DNA from: Ptychodera flava
Lineage: Eukaryota; Hemichordata; Enteropneusta; Ptychoderidae
Length of the DNA: 64,000 nucleotides
Direction: 5' to 3'
Assembly (NCBI RefSeq): GCF_041260155.1
Contig: NW_027248277.1
Span: 25,742,322-25,806,321, forward strand
Part shown: positions 59,146 to 64,000 of the stretch, piece by piece
Numbering within the stretch: position 1 is the first letter of the stretch
How the letters are laid out: each line of letters begins with the position of its first letter
Notes under the pieces: generated by a model
What the model was told of the DNA's origin: nothing
The model's input: the letters and a program-made list of their open reading frames with translations, nothing else
Database searches by the model: none
Translations under genes and position numbers: made by a program

Positions 59146-60666
59146 GGCCAAAAAAAAAAAAAGAAATGTTTCTGGTCAGGCCTTTCTTTAAAAAATGGTG
59201 CGGCGACGCGGCTTTTTTTTTTTTTTTCCCCCCCCCTCCTCCTCGGCTAATTTGCATAATCATTTGCATATCATTAATTTATATTTGCGTATGGATGTAA
59301 GCTTGCACATGCATCCACACATACATGTACACTCACAACAAAATGCAATGGTAACACAAAAGTGTGCAGTTTGAACATCATGGAAACTCTTTATTACACT
59401 TAAATAAATCATCACAGTATTGTAATTACAATTGCAATTAAAACAGAAGATTCAGATTGAAACTTTGAGAGCAAGAAATGGTTCGTCTCATTGGAGTTTC
59501 ATTAATACATATATTGCTAATAAATTGTCAAAACTTGCCAACAAAGAGGAAAATTCACAAGTTTAAGCTTTACACAATTCAAATGCAATTGAATTTTATA
59601 TCATTTTTGAACGACAAACACCGCGAATAATTTTTCATCACGGGGATAGATTTCAACCAGCGGCCCCCCCCCCCCCCCCCCAGCATAACTTCTACTTCCA
59701 CTGAACATCGTCGTTCGATTCTTGATTTTAAAAATACCACCAAGATTATCACAACACATGAACTAAGTACAACTAGAATCCCTCGAAAATCAGGTGTAAA
59801 ATCTTTCAGAGAACGTGTCAGAGTGGAACCACACGCGACGCCAGGATCAATGTCAACACGTTATGAACCTGTCGACCAACATGGCCGCCGCCATATTGAA
59901 ATTTATGCAATGTGAACTCGATCGCGATCGTGATCGTACTCAGACAAAACTCATCGTTGTACAATCATAATCAACCTCACCAGTCAACTCTTGTATCTTT
60001 TGCGGTCCATTTCGTTGATCAAAGCATGGGAATGTGATCAAAGGCCCTGCTAGTGCTACACCGCCTACCTCTGTGAACACTTGTCCGCTATGTATACTGA
60101 CTACTGTCTTTGTTGGTCGTAATAGTCGTTCTGGAATGAAAATTTGTGTACAACCCAGCCGATTCTTCTATTGTTTTAACGTTCCTCTCAACACTTCCGG
60201 ACAACTTATCTGATGCATACCATACTTCACACCTTCCACTCTTTCACCAGGTTAAAAGTTGCAGTGAGCGCATATGTGTAGACAATGCAGGCATCAGCTG
60301 GTAGCTACGCAGAGCGTGTGAACTAAGGATGGCGGGAATATTTTAAAGCGTAGCGGGGAGAATCAAAGCGTAGCGGGGGGGGGGGGGGGGGGGAGAGGCG
60401 AAAGCGTAGCGGGACCGCTATGGCCAGGGGATAACACTTGGTTTTGTAGTTTTATCAATATAGTAACATTTAAACTGTTCATGCAGTCACTGATCATGTG
60501 CCCCAAAGAATTTTCTTTCTCTTCAGCCGTTTTGGTTTGGTGTTATAGTAATCAGTATGTAGTTTGCCACAGCCGCCGGCCTCACACCAGGAAAAAAAAA
60601 GGGTGACGCGCTGTTGTGCAAGTGACGCGCGCGCTGACCAGAAACATTTCTTTTTTTTTTTTGGCC
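59146..60666. mobile_element. 1.5-kb element bounded by GGCC-A(n) inverted repeats
   Basis: The left end GGCC, an A run, then GAAATGTTTCTGGTCAG (ends 59179) is complemented at the right by CTGACCAGAAACATTTC (60634-60650), a T run and GGCC. TAA lies outside both ends and could be a 3-bp target duplication. Further in, GC-rich GACGCG stretches and poly-C/T blocks are loosely mirrored. The inside holds three AAGCGTAGCGGG units (60347-60415), poly-C and poly-G runs, and no transposase. Confidence 0.65.
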
Positions 60667-61308
60667 TAAGCTCAACATTTGAAGCAGTGTTTCTGTAACT
60701 TTCGTAGGCGATGTCACAAAGTTAAAAAGAGGAACGAGCCATTTTGCTTACTGGTCACAATTAAAATGAAAGAATGTGGACTTTGTTCTTTTGGTTTTGT
60801 CAGACCTGCTGAACAAGCATGTGGTAATGTGGAGCACTGCAGTCGAATTGATAAGGACTTGCTCCATTAAAATATCCCATGCGAGTGATCCAGAATGATA
60901 GGAGTCGAAAGAGCTAAATATACGACCACAAAACATACCATTTTCCCTGACAAAAAAGTCAGAACAACTATTCGCAAATTTCAACAGTGAAATCAGCGTT
61001 AATCAATCCGCCCTGCATAGAACACATACATGTTCTGTCATTGTATCGGATTATATAATAAGTAGTAGTACTCTATGTGAGCACAGGAAAGATGACATTA
61101 AATTAGAGGACATAGATGTTATAAAACAGAAGATTGTCTCTAATGAATTCTCAATTGAAATTAAACATTAAAAAAACAAACAAAAAAAAACGTTAACTAC
61201 CAGTGCATCGTGTGGGTTTGCAAGGGGCCGAGGTGGAGGGCATTGGAAATGTAATGAAACATTTAGTGCAGGCTTCAAATGATTCTATAGATTAAAACAT
61301 GGTGTAAT

Positions 61309-61328
61309 TACACACACACACACACACA

Positions 61329-61385
<57 letters not shown>
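61309..61385. repeat. (CA)n-(TA)n microsatellite
   Basis: About 10 CA units passing into about 27 TA units. Confidence 0.95.
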
Positions 61386-61388
<3 letters not shown>

Positions 61389-63183
61389 ATATACATACAC
61401 TTTCAGTACTAGTGATCTTTCTGTATTTCCTGAAAAAATCGTACACTTGTTTTATCAAGAATGGGAAACGTGTTCTCTCTATTCCATTTGGTACTGATTA
61501 TTCAGGAGAACATAAAAAAGCAAATTCCAAAATGTATACAAAACCTTTAACTGCCTCGATATCTTTTATTGCTAAAAATAATTTATCACAGTCCAAAATA
61601 CCTAAGCGATAGAGATTTCTTGTATCGTTCAACCAAATGTAAATTTAATCTCTACATTAATTTTTTGTTTTCTTTGTCTTGTTTATTTTCTCAGTCCACT
61701 TTGACACAAATTTTGGTAATCTTTTGATAAGCACAGTATTGCAGAAACAAAATTTTGACACCATAAATAAAAATTGGATAACATGATTTCTATGTATATA
61801 AAAGATTATTTGACAATGTATATTTTATTATAAATGTTAAATACAGGAAATAAATACTTTAAGAGAAAATTGAATATTTATTACACGAAACTACGCAAAA
61901 ATGACCAAAGTACAGTATGTGTAAATCCATTATGTATGATTTTTGTTGCTGATACAGTCAAAATGTGACCACCTTGACATTTAACCACGCCGGCATATTA
62001 AACAATACTGTACGGTTATAGGGTGATATTTTATATTCACATGGTCGTGACTTTGAATGTCATTCTGTTTGTTTCACCTTTTTTCAACGATCATGAGGCA
62101 GCTGATGATAATCTATCAGGGTAAACCAGGATTTGAAATGTCTTTACTTTTTCATTTATCCTTACAAATAATACAAATACATGTATAGTGTTCAACTTTT
62201 CCAAGTTGGGGGAGGGGGAATCTCTTAAAATTTCACCGAGGAATGCGTTACTCAAATTCATCATAGTTGCCTTAGGGAGGCAGGGGGGGGGGGGGCGGTG
62301 ATGGTATTCAAATTTCTGAGTTTCTACTTTATGTAATTCGTCCCCAGACATACCGGTGTATTCGTTCCCAGCCCTATGGAGTGACATCGAATTCTCAGTC
62401 GCAGGGCCCCTAAACACTTTATATGCATTAGAAAAGTTGGCATAGCCTACAGCAGGCCTTGCCGTGTATAGAACCATGGTGACTGTGTATATGTCCTTCA
62501 CTTTATCAGTCTGTTAGAATCACAGGTGTCCGGAGTTGCCGGTGTAGGCCTACTTGCATAGAGAGAATGGGAAGGTTTGACACGATTTTGCCCCCCCCCC
62601 CCCGGAATCCTGTAGACGATAAAAATCCACGTATATTAACGCATGCAGTCAAAAAACTACCGTCCTTCGATAGATAAATACCTTTGATGTTTAATGTCCA
62701 ACACTGAGACGCGTTCATCGTTATTAAGTCCCACTTTTGGCCCCAAACTGCTGGTCAAGCACATTGTCAGGGTCTTACGTACGTCAGACATTTTGTTGGG
62801 CAAATTACCCATAGTTCATGCAGTGTGGATTAATTGGTATTATATTTGAACTCGTGACCTTTGCTAAAATAGTTTCTAAAATACTTACAAGCTAATGATA
62901 GTAAAGGATCCACGACTTGGGTTTGTTCAAAACGCAAAGCTGGACGTTGTACATCAGTATCTGTAGCCCGTTTGATGGCGGATTTAAATTTTGCGGTTGT
63001 GGGTCACGGGTTCATCTGGAATGCTAATGAGAACCGCAGTGCTGCTGTACGTAACAGCCTGATGACCGGGTTAACCAGAGAGTTTCGGGCGGATATTGAG
63101 ACTAAATGCTGGTTTGCCCACTTGAAACTTGAGCGTTAAAGGCAAGAGGTATATTGCTATCGGCGTAGACCTTTTATTTGACT

Positions 63184-64000
63184 CTAAGGGAGCGTTCAGT
63201 TTTTACGGCTGGGGGGGGGGCGGCAAAATCTTGTCGCCGGTGTTCAAAAAAATATAGACCCCCCCTGCATTTTTCGTGAAAAAAAGATGACCCCCCCCTT
63301 TGTCAGACGAAAAAAATTGATGACCCCCCCCCCCCCCCGCTTAAAAATAACTAAAACCCATACGTCAAATTACCCGCATGGTTTGGATTTGAACTCCGGT
63401 ACGCCGCGCACTTTATTCGTGTAGCAGAGATGCCAGTGCACAAACTTCTCAGCCACATCCATTGAAACGTCTGTTAATTAGGACGACTGTAAGGCAATTT
63501 TTAACTTCATTTCAATAGACAACTCATGTCCATGGACATTGTATAAAGTGAACTTTATTGGAGTGGTTCGCCAAAGGCAGCCCTCCGGTTAAGAGGGTCA
63601 TGGGCCATTACGTAAAGTCAACTTTATTCTAGTGGGCCACCGGTACCACGGTAAAGAGGGTCGATCATGGCTATTGCATAAAGTAGACTTTACTGGACAG
63701 GGCTGCTAAAGGCGCGCACGGCCATTAAGATTGCCGTGGGGTATTACATAAAGTCAATTTATTGGAGTGGGCCGCCGCAGGCGGCCCGCCTGTAAAGAGG
63801 GTCGATCATGGCCATTGCATGAAGTAAACCTAATTGGAGTGGGCCGCCAAAGGCGTCTGCCTGTTGAGAGGGTCATGGGTAATACATAATGTATATTTAT
63901 TGTAGTGGGCCGCCGAAGGCGGCCCGCCGGTAAAGAGGGTCGATCATGGCAATGGCATAAAGTGAACTTTATTGTTGGTATTATGTTTTTGAAAATGTGG
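63184..64000. mobile_element. Composite repeat, copy 2 (cut by the window end)
   Basis: Collinear with 27391-28278: the same CTAAGGGAGCGTTCAGTTTT start, the GATGACCCCCCC blocks, the tRNA-like module and the ~72-bp hairpin units. It lacks an ~80-bp stretch that copy 1 has near 27920-28000, and keeps ~11 bp of the tRNA-like module that copy 1 lost. Confidence 0.85.
63378..63462 (-). other. Class II tRNA-like module inside the composite repeat, copy 2
   Basis: The minus strand reads GGATGTGGCTGAGAAG, then a GTGCACTGGCATCTCTGC anticodon-arm-like stretch, a long variable-arm-like segment, and GAGTTCAAATCC (B box). The layout is that of a Leu/Ser tRNA, with poor stems. More complete than copy 1. 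Confidence 0.5.

Larger units (their letters stand above)
50088..64000. other. Mostly gene-free right end
   Basis: Apart from the weak reading frame at 51961-52381, I find no supported exon. It holds a TTAA-190 copy, a CCCTTT-family copy, simple repeats, the 56.8-57.8 kb foldback and hAT-like cluster, the 1.5-kb TIR element and the second composite repeat. Short open frames such as 62091-62501 (-) and 61328-61612 (+) show no domain. Confidence 0.5.

Noticed and set aside
61328-61612. 94-aa open frame after a TA microsatellite
   Set aside because: Its start is microsatellite; the rest is Lys/Ser-rich with no family resemblance.
62091-62501. 136-aa minus-strand open frame
   Set aside because: Crosses a poly-G run and shows no domain; no splice or homology support.

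Overview
The window looks like AT-rich nuclear DNA of an invertebrate animal, probably a deuterostome such as a hemichordate or amphioxus. This rests on vertebrate-like multi-exon genes with compact introns (0.1-3.2 kb), NLR-type leucine-rich repeat debris, a Penelope-like GIY-YIG fragment, and very dense short DNA elements. The species call is inference; the sequence carries no decisive marker.

Genes, left to right. (1) 585-1000: decayed leucine-rich-repeat remnant. (2) 1414-10305 (+): complete seven-exon secreted cholinesterase/carboxylesterase-like gene (578 aa) with an intact Ser-Glu-His triad and two unusual active-site substitutions. (3) 20099-24799 (-): complete five-exon short-chain dehydrogenase of the C-factor/sniffer type (255 aa). 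(4) 33748-37562 (-): two-exon TMEM267 orthologue (209 aa), with a Penelope-like fragment and hairpin elements in its intron. (5) 47596-50087 (+): three exons of a GPI-anchored Ly6/uPAR-domain protein; the first, signal-peptide exon was not located. (6) 51961-52381 (-): weakly supported unrecognised reading frame interrupted at an A10 run. I see no operon-like or pathway link among these genes; they read as independent neighbours.

The rest is mainly mobile and repeat DNA. At least three families of TTAA-flanked, piggyBac-like non-autonomous elements occur: a ~360-bp family with 10 copies, a ~190-bp family with 4, and a CCCTTT-ended family with 5. There are also long inverted-repeat (foldback) elements, clustered at 38.8-44.5 kb and again at 56.8-57.8 kb. 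Several of these have 8-bp target duplications, and one is a perfect 164-bp palindrome with no spacer and a 7-bp target duplication. A composite repeat at 27.4-28.4 kb recurs at 63.2-64.0 kb; it carries C-tract blocks, a class II tRNA-like module and a ~72-bp tandem array of GC hairpins. Other content: tRNA-derived SINE-like pieces, a LINE 3' end, a 1.5-kb terminal-inverted-repeat element, a 21-bp minisatellite, a ~150-bp tandem array and many microsatellites.

All exon boundaries were read by eye from splice sites and codon phase and checked for frame continuity. No alignment or database search was run.
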